64,000 nt of DNA from Alysiella crassa DSM 2578 (GTDB taxonomy: Bacteria > Pseudomonadota > Gammaproteobacteria > Burkholderiales > Neisseriaceae): assembly GCF_000745955.1 (NCBI RefSeq), contig NZ_JQKH01000005.1, positions 1-64,000 on the forward strand. Direction: 5' to 3'. A program made the position numbers and the translations under genes. The notes beneath the pieces were generated by a model that ran no database searches, had not been told where the DNA came from, and worked only from the letters and a program-made list of their open reading frames with translations. This document shows, piece after piece, positions 25,947 through 35,190 of the stretch (within the stretch, counting starts at the first letter, position 1; every line of letters begins with the position of its first letter).

Positions 25947-26840
25947 TTACAAATCCAATAAACGCTCCACACTCGGCGCATAATAATAACCGCCCGAAAT
26001 CGCCCGAGTCAGCCTCGACAATAATAAATCCGTCAGCCCATCTTCCACATCACCAAACATATGTTTTAATTGCACTTCAATATTGTGCAGCCGCCCACAA
26101 TACGCCGTAAACGCCAGCCCATGTACCCCCGAAACCATGCCAAATGGCAAACTGCGGCGCACAATTTTCAATTTCACCCCATCTTCACGCAAATTGGTTC
26201 GGGCGATGTGGGAGCATGGGTGGCGTTCTGTTTTCGGGAATTCTTCATTGCTGATTTTGTGGCGGGCGATGGCTTCTTCTTGCTCGGCGATGGAGTGCGC
26301 GTTCCATTTGGGTATATCATGTTGATAATGCTGCAAAACCACATAACTGCCACCCCATTCGTTTAGCGCGACTGCGGCAATATCATCGCCCTGCGGATTT
26401 TCCGTGCCGTCTACAAAACCGTCCAAACCGCGCTCTTCGTGGCGGCGGAAACCGTGCGTTTCATCGCGCACCACAATGCTGTCGCCAAATGCGTGTAACA
26501 CGTCTTGCGCCAAAGAAAAATTGCTGTCATGGTTAAGTGATTGAATATGAATAAGTAAATCGTGTTGTGTGGCGGGGGCGTGGTGTGCGCCTGTGCCGTA
26601 GCTGGGGAAATTTTTTAATTCGGCGGCTTCGTGGCTGTGTTTCAGGCTGCCCCAAAAATCTGCGCCAAATGCAATGGTTAAACCAATGTTTTCATTGGGA
26701 TAACGCGCTTGTGCCGCTTCACAAGCCGCGACTGCGTGTTTGCAGGCAGCCTGAATGCGATTTTTATCTATAATATCAGCGAGTAACCAAATGGCGGCTG
26801 TGGCGTGGTCGGGCAAAATGGCGGATTGTGGCGTATTCAT
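25947..26840 (-). CDS. Dyp-type heme peroxidase
   Basis: 297 residues, YfeX-like size. The family signature GFVDGTENP is at 141-149, with the catalytic Asp in it; the likely heme ligand is His211 in SHIARTN, and the distal arginine is in VRRSLPFG (about 228). No Tat or Sec signal is present, so it acts in the cytoplasm, oxidising small substrates with peroxide; some relatives may act on heme. AAAGGA precedes the ATG. It ends in a DUS-capped repeat. No encapsulin gene is near. Confidence 0.93.
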   Translation of the reverse strand: MNTPQSAILPDHATAAIWLLADIIDKNRIQAACKHAVAACEAAQARYPNENIGLTIAFGADFWGSLKHSHEAAELKNFPSYGTGAHHAPATQHDLLIHIQSLNHDSNFSLAQDVLHAFGDSIVVRDETHGFRRHEERGLDGFVDGTENPQGDDIAAVALNEWGGSYVVLQHYQHDIPKWNAHSIAEQEEAIARHKISNEEFPKTERHPCSHIARTNLREDGVKLKIVRRSLPFGMVSGVHGLAFTAYCGRLHNIEVQLKHMFGDVEDGLTDLLLSRLTRAISGGYYYAPSVERLLDL

Positions 26841-27040
26841 ATTAATTCCTTTTTCATTTTTAAATCAATTATTTGCTAAAATGGTTTGATTGATTCAGCT
26901 TGATATTGTATGTGATAAATCATCAAAGCGTATAGTTTACCTGTTTTTACAGGCAGCCTGAAGATTTTTTGCTTGCAAATTGGGCGAATTGTCGCTATTT
27001 TTCAGGCATTATCAATTCACTTATGCACGAAAGGTGGCTT

Positions 27041-27535
27041 ATGCGATTTTTGGGGATTTTCTTTTTTATTGGTATGGTGATGGAATTTACCACTTTATTT
27101 TTGATGGTGAGCTGGTTGGGTGGTTTGGCGACTTTTGGCTTGATTGTGTTGGGTTTTTTGGCTGGGGCGGCGTTGTTACGTAATAATTTGGGCGTGGCGA
27201 AAGTGATGATGGCGGGGCAATTTTTGCGCGGTGGCGTGTCGTTTTACGACATGATGTTGCCGATTCGCATTCCTTTGGCGGGCGTGTTGTTGGCGGTGCC
27301 GACTGGGTTTATTTCCAGTTTGTTGGGTTTAATGCTGCTGATTCCGTTTAAGGGGAAACCGATTGCGCCCCAAAATCATCAGTTTAACCAAGATTTTCAA
27401 CAAGCGGGTTTTCAGTATTCGCAAACGCGTTATTCGGGCAATCAGGACGATGTGATTGAAGGCGAATATACGGTGAAAAATCCATCTCATCAACAGAATA
27501 AACGCGTTGATGATGTGATTGAGCATATTAAATAA
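27041..27535 (+). CDS. fxsA: FxsA family membrane protein
   Basis: 164 residues from the ATG at 27041, which follows AAGGTGG by 3 nt; the frame opens 24 codons earlier without such support. It has three or four membrane segments (about 2-20, 25-45, 75-95), with GLIVLGFLAGAALLRNNLGVAKVM typical of FxsA. The end is a polar tail. FxsA (suppressor of F exclusion) is an inner-membrane protein of poorly defined role. A DUS hairpin terminator follows. Confidence 0.88.
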   Translation: MRFLGIFFFIGMVMEFTTLFLMVSWLGGLATFGLIVLGFLAGAALLRNNLGVAKVMMAGQFLRGGVSFYDMMLPIRIPLAGVLLAVPTGFISSLLGLMLLIPFKGKPIAPQNHQFNQDFQQAGFQYSQTRYSGNQDDVIEGEYTVKNPSHQQNKRVDDVIEHIK

Positions 27536-27548
27536 TGATTTTTGTAAC

Positions 27549-27581
27549 AAGGCAGCCTGAAAAGATTTTTCAGGCTGCCTT
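27549..27581 (+). terminator. DUS-pair terminator after fxsA
   Basis: AAGGCAGCCTGAAAA (27549-27563) pairs perfectly with TTTTCAGGCTGCCTT (27567-27581), leaving a 3-nt loop. It separates fxsA from aroC. Confidence 0.8.
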
Positions 27582-27645
27582 ACTCATTGAGATGATTTGA
27601 ATATGCTAAAATCCGCCCACCTATTTTATTCACAAGGAAAACACG

Positions 27646-28749
27646 ATGGCTGGCAACACATTTGGACAAATTTTCACCGTAACGACTTTTGGCGAATCGC
27701 ATGGCGTGGGCTTGGGCTGCATTATTGACGGCTGCCCACCCCATTTGCCGCTTTGCGAAGCCGATATTCAGGCGGATTTAGACCGCCGCAAACCCGGCAC
27801 CAGTCGCCACGTTACCCAACGCCGCGAAGCCGACCAAGTGGAAATTTTGTCGGGCGTGTTTGAAGGCAAAACCACAGGCACGCCCATTGCGCTGCTCATT
27901 CGCAACACCGACCAGCGCAGCAAAGATTACGGCAACATCGCCCAACAATTCCGCCCTGGGCATGCCGACTACACCTACTGGCACAAATACGGCACACGCG
28001 ATTATCGCGGCGGTGGCAGAAGTTCAGCGCGTGAAACGGCAGCGCGTGTGGCGGCTGGCGCGGTGGCAAAAAAATGGTTGCGAGAACAATTCGGCACGGA
28101 AATCGTGTGCTGGGTAACGCAAGTGGGCGAAAAAGAAATTACCTTTGAAAATGAAGATTTTATTTCGCAAAACCCATTTTTCGCCGCCAATCAATCGCAA
28201 ATCGCCGAACTGGAAAATTACATGGACAGCGTTCGCAAATCGCTGGACAGCGTGGGCGCGAAATTGCACATTGAAGCGCGAAACGTGCCAGTCGGTTTGG
28301 GGGAACCCGTGTTTGACCGTTTGGACGCGGACATCGCCCACGCGCTGATGTCCATCAACGCGGTGAAAGCGGTGGAAATTGGCGATGGTTTTGATGTGGT
28401 GGCACAACGCGGCAGCGTTCACGGCGATGAACTCACGCCCACAGGATTTAAATCCAACCACGCAGGCGGCATTTTGGGTGGCATTTCCACAGGACAAACG
28501 ATTACGGCAAATTTTGCGATTAAGCCAACCAGCTCCATTGCCACACCACGCGAAAGTATTGATATTTATGGTAATTCGGTGGAAATTGCCACGCATGGTC
28601 GCCACGACCCTTGTGTCGGTTTACGCGCCGCGCCGATTGCGGAGGCGATGTTGGCTTTGGTGCTGATTGACCATGCTTTGCGAAATCGGGCGCAAAATGC
28701 CGATGTGCGTGTGAATACGCCTGATATTGCACGTTTGGGTGGGGAATAA
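27646..28749 (+). CDS. aroC: Chorismate synthase
   Basis: Last step of the shikimate pathway: EPSP to chorismate with reduced FMN. 367 residues, the expected length. Family patterns include [17 protein letters not shown] (residues 14-30), [53 protein letters not shown], and [19 protein letters not shown] lies before the ATG. It is a single-gene unit ending in a DUS hairpin; a Correia-like element follows. Confidence 0.98.
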   Translation: MAGNTFGQIFTVTTFGESHGVGLGCIIDGCPPHLPLCEADIQADLDRRKPGTSRHVTQRREADQVEILSGVFEGKTTGTPIALLIRNTDQRSKDYGNIAQQFRPGHADYTYWHKYGTRDYRGGGRSSARETAARVAAGAVAKKWLREQFGTEIVCWVTQVGEKEITFENEDFISQNPFFAANQSQIAELENYMDSVRKSLDSVGAKLHIEARNVPVGLGEPVFDRLDADIAHALMSINAVKAVEIGDGFDVVAQRGSVHGDELTPTGFKSNHAGGILGGISTGQTITANFAIKPTSSIATPRESIDIYGNSVEIATHGRHDPCVGLRAAPIAEAMLALVLIDHALRNRAQNADVRVNTPDIARLGGE

Positions 28750-28753
28750 ATTT

Positions 28754-28784
28754 CAGGCAGCCTGAATCATTTTCAGGCTGCCTG
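28754..28784 (+). terminator. DUS-pair terminator after aroC
   Basis: CAGGCAGCCTGAA (28754-28766) pairs with TTCAGGCTGCCTG (28772-28784) around a short loop. It ends the aroC transcript and is followed by an AT-rich tract. Confidence 0.75.
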
Positions 28785-28793
28785 ATTATTTTA

Positions 28794-28897
28794 TATAGTG
28801 AATTCAATTTAAACCAGTACAGCGTTAGCTCCCTTATGTACTATGTGTACACGGCGGTCGCTGTCGCCTTGTCCTGATTTAAATTGAATCCACTATA
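28794..28897. repeat. Correia-like element, TATAGTGAATT type
   Basis: About 104 bp, in the opposite orientation to the copy at 22200: it starts TATAGTGAATTCAATTTAAA and ends TTAAATTGAATCCACTATA, with CGCCTTGTCCTGAT before the right terminal repeat. It lies between aroC and the NlpD-like gene. Mutations inside the arms (AGCGTTAGCTCCC) have loosened the inner palindrome. Confidence 0.85.
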
Positions 28898-28908
28898 AAA
28901 TCAAATCA

Positions 28909-29859
28909 TTAAAATTTCACAAAACGCGTTGGGTCAACGGGCGTACCGTTTTCGCGCAATTCAAAGTGCAGTTTCACGCCAGAACTGGAATCGCTGCTGC
29001 CCATGGTGGCGATTTGTTGCCCGCGTTTCACATGCTGACCTTCTTTGACCAATAAAGTTTCATTGTGTCCATAAGCAGTTAGGTAAGCCGTGTTGTGTTG
29101 CACAATAATCAAATTGCCATAACCACGCAAACCTGAACCGCTATACACCACTTGTCCATTTGCCGCCGCCGACACAGGTTGTCCGCGTGAACCGCTGATT
29201 TCTATGCCTTTGTTGGTGCCACCAAAATGGCGCACGATTTTGCCTGCGGTCGGTACTTGCCATGTAATGCCTGATACGGTTTGGCTGGCACCGCTCATGA
29301 TGGGGTTGGTGCTGGTGGTGGTTTTGGTTGTGGTGGTTGTAGTTGTAGTGGTGGTTTTGGTAACGGTGCTGCCTGCGGGTTTCACGCGCAAAGTTTGTCC
29401 TAAATGAATGGCGTTGTCTGCGCCTATATTGTTCCATGCGCGTAAATCTGCTTGGTCAATGCCGTAGCGTTTGGAAATGTTAAACACCGTGTCGCCCGCT
29501 TGCACGGTATGCACGCTGGCGGATTTGTCCACAGGCGAATAATTGCCGACATAGGGTTGGCGTGGGGTGCTGGCGGTGTTGTTGCTGGGTTGGGTTGGGG
29601 TGTTTACATACGCAGGGTTATCTACGCTGGGTTGTGTGCTTGGCGCGGTTTGGGTGGCTGTGCTGGTGTTGGGGTCGTATTGGGGTGCGCCGTAGGGGTT
29701 ACTGTCGGTGCTGGGTGGGGTTTGAGTGATGCTGTGGTCAATTGTGGGGGTGTACACATCGGTGCCTGATACGACTGGGGCGGGATTTTGTTGTGTTGCA
29801 CACGCGCTCAAAGTCAATGCGGCGCAAATGACCAATAATTTATGTTGATGCGGAAACAT
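28909..29859 (-). CDS. LysM and M23-domain lipoprotein, NlpD-like
   Basis: 316 residues from the ATG at 29859; an upstream TTG in frame is ignored because the lipoprotein signal (HKLLVICAALTLSAC) begins after it. The order is: signal and Cys near residue 18, a long Pro/Thr/Asn/Gln-rich linker (about 25-110), a LysM repeat (HTVQAGDTVFNISKRYG, about 117-160), a Thr-rich hinge, then a C-terminal M23/LytM domain (about 205-316). The domain has EISGSRGQPV and HFELRENGTPVDP but lacks the full HxH zinc set, as in NlpD/EnvC activators. It likely activates amidases at division, at the outer membrane. Confidence 0.9.
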   Translation of the reverse strand: MFPHQHKLLVICAALTLSACATQQNPAPVVSGTDVYTPTIDHSITQTPPSTDSNPYGAPQYDPNTSTATQTAPSTQPSVDNPAYVNTPTQPSNNTASTPRQPYVGNYSPVDKSASVHTVQAGDTVFNISKRYGIDQADLRAWNNIGADNAIHLGQTLRVKPAGSTVTKTTTTTTTTTTKTTTSTNPIMSGASQTVSGITWQVPTAGKIVRHFGGTNKGIEISGSRGQPVSAAANGQVVYSGSGLRGYGNLIIVQHNTAYLTAYGHNETLLVKEGQHVKRGQQIATMGSSDSSSGVKLHFELRENGTPVDPTRFVKF

Positions 29860-30195
29860 GGTTATTTTTCTTTCTTTCAAATTGGAGAATGGATTACGCT
29901 GCTATCATAATCAAAAGTGGTTTTTTTCTCAAGTTAGCGGTATCAGTAGGGTGGGGTGTTTTCAGGCTGCCTGAAACACACCATTATTTGATTTTATTTG
30001 ATTTGGGAAATTTTGATACGCGTATTATTTTGATTATCGTGTCAATTTAATTTATTTTTAGATAAACCACAATCCGCTTCCATCAAGCCATTTCCCCCAT
30101 TTTTCAGGCAGCCTGAACACCAAAAAGTACATAAAAACCATTTAATTATTACAATATATCCCTTATACTTCACGTTTTTCACACGCTAGACGATT
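29860..30195. other. Gene-free divergent spacer with candidate mltG promoter
   Basis: 336 bp between the divergent NlpD-like and mltG genes. Two DUS copies lie near 29961 and 30102; the first sits in an imperfect palindrome GTGTTTTCAGGC/GCCTGAAACAC. TATACT (30164-30169) with TTTAAT 17 bp upstream is a possible mltG promoter. No coding region is seen. Confidence 0.4.
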
Positions 30196-31206
30196 ATGTT
30201 TAAAAAACTATTAAAAATTTTGCTGGGTTTTACTTTACCCTTTGTGTTGTTTGGTGGCGTATTTGCAACAATTTTGCTGATGCAAAAAGACATTCCCCAA
30301 GATTACCGCTTACGCGTGGAAAAAGGGCAAGGTTTAGCGGCGGTGGCAGCACAATTGGCAAATGATAATGTGGTGTACAGCAAATTAGCCATGCAATTAG
30401 CAGGGAAAATTAATGGCTTGGATAAAGAATTGCGTGCAGGCAGCTATAAAATTCCCACCAAAATGTCCACTTGGGAATTGGTGGAATATTTGAAAAACAA
30501 ACGTCAACGTCCAGACGCAACCACCATACGCATTATTGAAGGCATGCGCTTTAAAGATATGCGTAAAATCATCAATGAAAACCCAGATTTACAACACGAT
30601 ACCGCCGATTGGTCAGACGAAAAATTATTGGCAGAAATTGACCCAGACGCGCCATCTCAATACCCAGAAGGTCTGTTTTTCCCCGACAGCTATGAAACCG
30701 ACCAAGGCAGTAGTGATTTACAAGTCTATCGCGCTGCTTATAAAATTATGCAGCAACATTTAAACGAAGTATGGGAAAATCGCGATAAAACATTGCCTTA
30801 TAAAAATCCATACGAATTGTTGATTATGGCGAGCATTGTGGAAAAAGAAACGGGACACCCCGATGACCGCCGCAATGTGGCTTCCGTATTCCGCAATCGT
30901 TTGGAAATTGGCATGCGTTTGCAAACCGACCCAACTGTGATTTACGGCATGGGCGACATGTATAATGGCAATATTCGCCGCAAAGATTTGGAAACAGATA
31001 CGCCGTATAATACCTATACTCGTGCAGGTTTAACGCCTACCCCAATTGCCCTACCCAGCCGTGCGGCATTGGAAGCGGCGGCGCATCCACATGAATCCAA
31101 ATATTTGTATTTTGTCGCTAAATTAGATGGTACCAACCGCAGCTATTTCAGCACATCGCTGGAAGAACACAATAATGCAGTACGCAAATATATTTTGAAA
31201 AAATAA
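30196..31206 (+). CDS. mltG: Endolytic murein transglycosylase
   Basis: Cleaves nascent glycan strands in the periplasm and helps set glycan length. 336 residues: a single N-terminal membrane anchor (about 7-28), a LysM-like subdomain (YRLRVEKGQGLAAVAAQL), then the YceG catalytic domain with IVEKETGHPDDR (catalytic Glu near 219), FRNRLEIGMRLQTDPTVIYG, and LTPTPIALPSRAALEAAAHP. The length is normal. A bolA-family gene starts 18 bp after its stop. Confidence 0.96.
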   Translation: MFKKLLKILLGFTLPFVLFGGVFATILLMQKDIPQDYRLRVEKGQGLAAVAAQLANDNVVYSKLAMQLAGKINGLDKELRAGSYKIPTKMSTWELVEYLKNKRQRPDATTIRIIEGMRFKDMRKIINENPDLQHDTADWSDEKLLAEIDPDAPSQYPEGLFFPDSYETDQGSSDLQVYRAAYKIMQQHLNEVWENRDKTLPYKNPYELLIMASIVEKETGHPDDRRNVASVFRNRLEIGMRLQTDPTVIYGMGDMYNGNIRRKDLETDTPYNTYTRAGLTPTPIALPSRAALEAAAHPHESKYLYFVAKLDGTNRSYFSTSLEEHNNAVRKYILKK

Positions 31207-31224
31207 TTTCCAAAGGAACAAATT

Positions 31225-31476
31225 ATGTTACACCCAGAACAAGTCAAACAAATGATTGAAAACGTGATTCCCTGCGAATTTGTGGCGGTGGAAGGTGATG
31301 GTCATCACTTTTTTGCCCACATTGTGTCCAGCGAATTTGAAGGCAAAATGCGTTTGGCGCGTCATCGTTTGATTAAAGATGGTTTGGCGGCGCAATTGGC
31401 GAGCAATGAATTGCACGCTTTGTCTATTCAAACCGCCGCCACGCCTGCGGAGTGGGCAGCAAAACAGGCAGCGTAA
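31225..31476 (+). CDS. BolA family protein (IbaG-like)
   Basis: 83 residues. The BolA fold is shown by FVAVEGDGHHFFAHIVSSEFEGKM and RLARHRLIKDGLAAQLASNELHALSI. The His in the RHR segment is the usual iron-sulfur ligand site shared with monothiol glutaredoxins; the acidic loop (EGDGHH) fits the IbaG branch. AAAGGA lies before the ATG. It follows mltG on the same strand, and a DUS-capped repeat lies after it. A role in iron-sulfur handling or acid stress is inferred. Confidence 0.93.
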   Translation: MLHPEQVKQMIENVIPCEFVAVEGDGHHFFAHIVSSEFEGKMRLARHRLIKDGLAAQLASNELHALSIQTAATPAEWAAKQAA

Positions 31477-31479
31477 TGC

Positions 31480-31637
31480 TTTTCAGGCTGCCTTACAATA
31501 CACGACAAAAATAATCGTAGGGTGCGCTGTGCTCACCAATATGATTGAATAATTTAAAGATTTCGGTAAATTTGGTGCGCATGGCGCACCCTACATTTTC
31601 TGCCTGAATATGTGATTTATGTTCAGGCAGCCTGAAA
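31480..31637. repeat. DUS-capped repeat, GTAGGGTGCG core
   Basis: The left end is TTTTCAGGCTGCCTTACAAT and ACACGACAA. The core lies between GTAGGGTGCGCTG and GCGCACCCTAC (about 31517-31595). The right arm has degenerated but still ends in a DUS. It separates the bolA-type gene from the next membrane protein gene. Confidence 0.65.
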
Positions 31638-31680
31638 CCCGATTTATCCCATAATGACCCAGCCAAAGGCAATCTGAAAA

Positions 31681-32415
31681 ATGGATTTTCAAAAAATCAT
31701 TCAAAAAAATATCAGTAAAATTAAGCAAATAAATAAACAATCTGTAATCAATTTCGTCCTAAAAATGGCGATTGGCGTGATGACACTGGTGTTTGTGTAT
31801 TTATTGGTGGCTTTGACATTGGGGATAATGGAAGTCCACGCCGACCGCAATGATAAGCAGGGCGAAGTGAGCATTTATTTGGTCAGCAATGGCGTGCATA
31901 CCGATATTGTTATGCCCATGCAAACGGTGGTTTATGATTGGAATCAGGTGGTTAGCCCGCTACAAACACGCGCTGGACGTTCCGCGCAATATGTGGGCAT
32001 GGGCTGGGGCGACCGTGGTTTTTATCTGGAAAGCCCAACTTGGGCAGATTTGCGCCCCGACACGGCGTTTCGGGCGATTAGTGGCATGGGCGGTTCTGCC
32101 ATGCACGTTACGTTTTATGAACGTGCGCCGCAGGAACATGTGGACAGCATTCGCATTCAATTAACCGCTGCGGAATATGAACGGCTGATTAACGATATTT
32201 TGCCCAGCTTCAAATTCAATCCGCAAACACAGCAACCGATTCAAATTCCCAACGCTTTTTATCACGACAGCGATGTGTTTTACGAGGCCACAGGCACTTA
32301 CCATCTGTTTAACACTTGCAATACGTGGACAAACAGTAAATTGAAAAAAAGCGGCTTAAAAGCGGTGGTGTGGACACCGTTTGCCAGCAGCCTGATGAAT
32401 GCGTATCGGCATTAA
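31681..32415 (+). CDS. TIGR02117/DUF2459 family membrane-anchored protein
   Basis: 244 residues: a basic cytoplasmic N-terminus, one membrane segment (about 28-52, KMAIGVMTLVFVYLLVALTLG), then a periplasmic domain with VYLVSNGVHTDIVMP, YVGMGWGDRGFYLESPTW, ALSAMHVTFY-like region and FNTCNTWTNSKLKKSGL, all typical of DUF2459. The Cys and His in these motifs suggest an NlpC/P60-like or permuted papain-like fold, but the substrate is unknown. An inner ATG (residue 29) would remove the basic head and cannot be excluded. Confidence 0.85.
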   Translation: MDFQKIIQKNISKIKQINKQSVINFVLKMAIGVMTLVFVYLLVALTLGIMEVHADRNDKQGEVSIYLVSNGVHTDIVMPMQTVVYDWNQVVSPLQTRAGRSAQYVGMGWGDRGFYLESPTWADLRPDTAFRAISGMGGSAMHVTFYERAPQEHVDSIRIQLTAAEYERLINDILPSFKFNPQTQQPIQIPNAFYHDSDVFYEATGTYHLFNTCNTWTNSKLKKSGLKAVVWTPFASSLMNAYRH

Positions 32416-32520
32416 CGATTTAAAAATAATGGTGGGCGTTGATTTGCCCACCGATTTTTTTATTTTTTTTTCAGGCTGCCTGAAAATTTGATTAACCCAT
32501 TGATTAAAAAAATAATTAAT

Positions 32521-33297
32521 ATGAATCATTCACTCAACCAAGCCATTCATTTAAGCCAGCCCATTACGGGCAGTTTTTTCCATGCCAACTGGTCTGCGCC
32601 CAGCCACGTCAAAACGCTCATCACCACGCGCAACGGCGGCGTGAGCGAAGGCGTGTACCGCAGCCTAAATGTGGGCGCACATGTGGGCGACAACCCCGAC
32701 CATGTTGCCCAAAACCGCGCTTTGGTGCAACAGCAAGTCGCCGTTCCACTTGCCTATTTAAACCAAATTCACAGCGCAGATGTGGTGCAGGCTGCCACCA
32801 GCGTTCACGCTCCCTTAAACGCGGACGCTTCATGGGATAACACAGGCACGGTGGCGTGTGCGGTGATGACGGCGGATTGTTTGCCTGTGCTGTTTTGCGA
32901 CCGTGCGGGTACGGTGGTGGCGGCGGCGCATGCGGGTTGGCGCGGCTTGGCGGGCGGCGTGTTGCAAAACACGGTGGCGGCGATGGGCGTAGAACCGATT
33001 GAAATCATGGCGTATTTTGCCCCTGCGATTGGCGCGGAAGCCTTTGAAGTGGGGCAAGATGTGTTTGACGCGTTTGTGGCGGATTTGCCGTCCGCAGAAC
33101 GCGCGTTTCAGGCGATTGGTGGCGGTAAGTATTTGGCGGATATTTATTTATTGGCAAAACTGATTTTGCAACGCGAAGGCGTTACGCAAATTTTTGGCGG
33201 TGAGCATTGTACGGTGTTGGAGCGCAATACGTTTTTCTCGTATCGCCGCGATGGGCAAACGGGGCGTATGGTAAGCGCGATTTGGTTAGAAAAATAA
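32521..33297 (+). CDS. pgeF: Purine nucleoside phosphorylase / YfiH family protein
   Basis: 258 residues from the ATG at 32521; a TTG 11 codons earlier is in frame but unsupported. Family patterns are TTRNGGVSEGVYRSLN, NQIHSADV, VMTADCLPVLFCD, AAAHAGWRGLAGGV and GEHCTVLERNTFFSYRRDG, holding the His/Cys/His zinc ligands. Such enzymes cleave purine nucleosides, and PgeF edits peptidoglycan precursors (L-Ser in place of L-Ala at UDP-MurNAc). It is cytoplasmic. No good ribosome site is visible. Confidence 0.93.
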   Translation: MNHSLNQAIHLSQPITGSFFHANWSAPSHVKTLITTRNGGVSEGVYRSLNVGAHVGDNPDHVAQNRALVQQQVAVPLAYLNQIHSADVVQAATSVHAPLNADASWDNTGTVACAVMTADCLPVLFCDRAGTVVAAAHAGWRGLAGGVLQNTVAAMGVEPIEIMAYFAPAIGAEAFEVGQDVFDAFVADLPSAERAFQAIGGGKYLADIYLLAKLILQREGVTQIFGGEHCTVLERNTFFSYRRDGQTGRMVSAIWLEK

Positions 33298-33319
33298 TTT
33301 TTTAAAATCAATGGAATGA

Positions 33320-33424
33320 TTTTCAGGCTGCCTGTAAGCTATCCCCTCCCCCGTTGTGGACGGGGGAGGGGACAGATGGTTGATAAACTTAAAAATGGTT
33401 GTGGTATTTTCAGGCAGCCTGAAA
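33320..33424. repeat. DUS-bounded CCCCTCCCCC palindrome
   Basis: DUS copies at both ends; the core palindrome CCCCTCCCCCG/CGGGGGAGGGG lies near 33342-33369 and is followed by GACAGATGG, as in the copy at 17416. The ACACGACAA arms are lost. It lies before the phospholipase-D-type gene. Confidence 0.6.
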
Positions 33425-33452
33425 GATAATTTCTACTAAAATATTATTTTTT

Positions 33453-34973
33453 ATGAATAAAATCATTATTGTAATGACAATGTATTTGCTGGCAGGCTGC
33501 CACAGTTTGCCAAGTTTAGACACGCGCCGCCCCAGCATTTACATTCCCACTTACACCAGCCCCAGTTTGGAAACCGCGCTGCAATTGCCCGCCCAAAGCG
33601 ACAGTCCGCCCAATGCCTATATTCACGTTTTGGACAATGCACATGACGCGTATGCGGCGCGCGCGGCGTTGGCGGCGAATGCGGCGGTGTCGCTGGACGT
33701 GCGCTATTATATTTGGCGCAACGATGTTTCAGGCAGCCTGCTCACGCGCGAATTGTGGCAAGCGGCGGAGCGTGGTGTGCGCGTGCGTTTATTATTAGAC
33801 GATAATAATACGCGTGGACTTGACCCGATTTTAACCATTTTAAATCAACACCCTAATATAGAAGTACGCTTGTTTAACCCCTTTTTAAATCGCCAATGGC
33901 GGGCTTTGGGGTATTTGGCGGATTTTCCGCGTGTGAATCGCCGCATGCACAACAAATCGTTTACCGCCGACAATCGCGCCACCATCATTGGTGGGCGCAA
34001 TGTGGGCGATGAATATTTCAGCCACCACGCTGATACCGCGTTTTCCGATATGGACGTGTTGCTTTCAGGCAGCATGGTTACGGAAGTGTCGGCGGATTTT
34101 GACCGTTATTGGCGCAGTCAATCTGCTTATCCAATTGATTTAATTGTTAAAAAAGTAAAATCAAAAAAATTAGCCCAAGCCCAGCACCAGCTCACCGCGC
34201 CACTCACTCCCGACCAGCAATATTATTTAAACGATGTGGCGCAAAGTCCATTTTATCGCGCCCAAGTTTCAGGCAGCCTGAAACACATTCCCGCGCAAAC
34301 CGAGCTAATTAGCGATGACCCCGCCAAAGCATTGGATAAACAAATTATTAAACCCAATATTATCAATCAATTAGATGAAGCCCTGAAACAGCCGCAACAG
34401 GAGTTATACATTGTCAGCCCCTATTTTGTGCCAACCAAAACAGGCGTGGCATGGTTTAAGCAATTGCGCGAACAGGGGGTGGGCATTACCGTGTTTACCA
34501 ATTCGCTGAAGGCGACCGATGTGTCGGCGGTGCATTCGGGCTATTTGCGTTACCGTAAACCGCTTTTGCAATCGGGGGTGCAACTGTATGAATTTAAAGC
34601 AGAACAAGCCGTTCCAAAACAAACCGACAAGGGTTTAACGGGCAGCTCCACCACCAGTTTACACGCCAAAACTTTTGTGGTGGACAAGCAGCGCGTGTAT
34701 GTGGGCTCGCTGAATTTGGACCCGCGCTCGGTTGGTTTGAACACGGAAATGGGCGTGGTGATTCACAACGCAAAACTGGCGACCGAAATGCAAAACCAGC
34801 TTCAGCGCGAAACCCAACAAACCGCGTATCAAGTTTCCCTAAATCCAAACAAACAGATAGTGTGGCACGACCCAGAAAATCAAACCGCCAGCACCCGCGA
34901 ACCCGAAGCAGGTTTTTGGAAACGCACGATTAGCAAAATTTTGTCGGTGTTGCCGATTGAGCGATTGTTATAA
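33453..34973 (+). CDS. Phospholipase D superfamily protein, cardiolipin-synthase-like lipoprotein
   Basis: 506 residues. The N-terminus MNKIIIVMTMYLLAGC is a lipoprotein signal (Cys16). Two HKD motifs are present: HNKSFTADNRATIIGGRN (about 167) and HAKTFVVDKQRVYVGSLNLD (about 405), both intact. The layout matches ClsC/YmdC-type cardiolipin synthases, which join two phospholipids or transfer phosphatidyl groups at the envelope; a nuclease is less likely. Three DUS copies are translated inside (SGSL). The basic end (FWKRTISKILSVLPIERLL) is amphipathic. Confidence 0.88.
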   Translation: MNKIIIVMTMYLLAGCHSLPSLDTRRPSIYIPTYTSPSLETALQLPAQSDSPPNAYIHVLDNAHDAYAARAALAANAAVSLDVRYYIWRNDVSGSLLTRELWQAAERGVRVRLLLDDNNTRGLDPILTILNQHPNIEVRLFNPFLNRQWRALGYLADFPRVNRRMHNKSFTADNRATIIGGRNVGDEYFSHHADTAFSDMDVLLSGSMVTEVSADFDRYWRSQSAYPIDLIVKKVKSKKLAQAQHQLTAPLTPDQQYYLNDVAQSPFYRAQVSGSLKHIPAQTELISDDPAKALDKQIIKPNIINQLDEALKQPQQELYIVSPYFVPTKTGVAWFKQLREQGVGITVFTNSLKATDVSAVHSGYLRYRKPLLQSGVQLYEFKAEQAVPKQTDKGLTGSSTTSLHAKTFVVDKQRVYVGSLNLDPRSVGLNTEMGVVIHNAKLATEMQNQLQRETQQTAYQVSLNPNKQIVWHDPENQTASTREPEAGFWKRTISKILSVLPIERLL

Positions 34974-34984
34974 TCGGGATTGGG

Positions 34985-35135
34985 TTTTCAGGCTGCCTGA
35001 AAATAGGAGACATAATCATGTAGGGTGCGTATTACGCACCAAATTCTGTTTAAATTGAATGATTTGGTACGTGGTACGCACCCTACATTTTTTGGCATGG
35101 GAAAAATGGTTGGGTGGTATAAGGCAGTCTGAAAA
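34985..35135. repeat. DUS-bounded GTAGGGTGCG palindrome
   Basis: The core palindrome TGTAGGGTGCGTA to CGCACCCTACA spans 35019-35087. A DUS precedes it and an eroded one (AAGGCAGTCTGAAAA) ends it; the ACACGACAA arms are degenerate. It lies between the phospholipase-type and EamA genes. Confidence 0.65.
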
Positions 35136-35190
35136 TAGTTCGGCATATTATTTTATTCAAATAATTAAATTTAAATAGAAACAATATTTT

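Noticed and set aside
28024-28605. 193-codon frame opposite aroC
   Set aside because: Full overlap with an unmistakable chorismate synthase, His/Phe-rich composition, no ribosome site.
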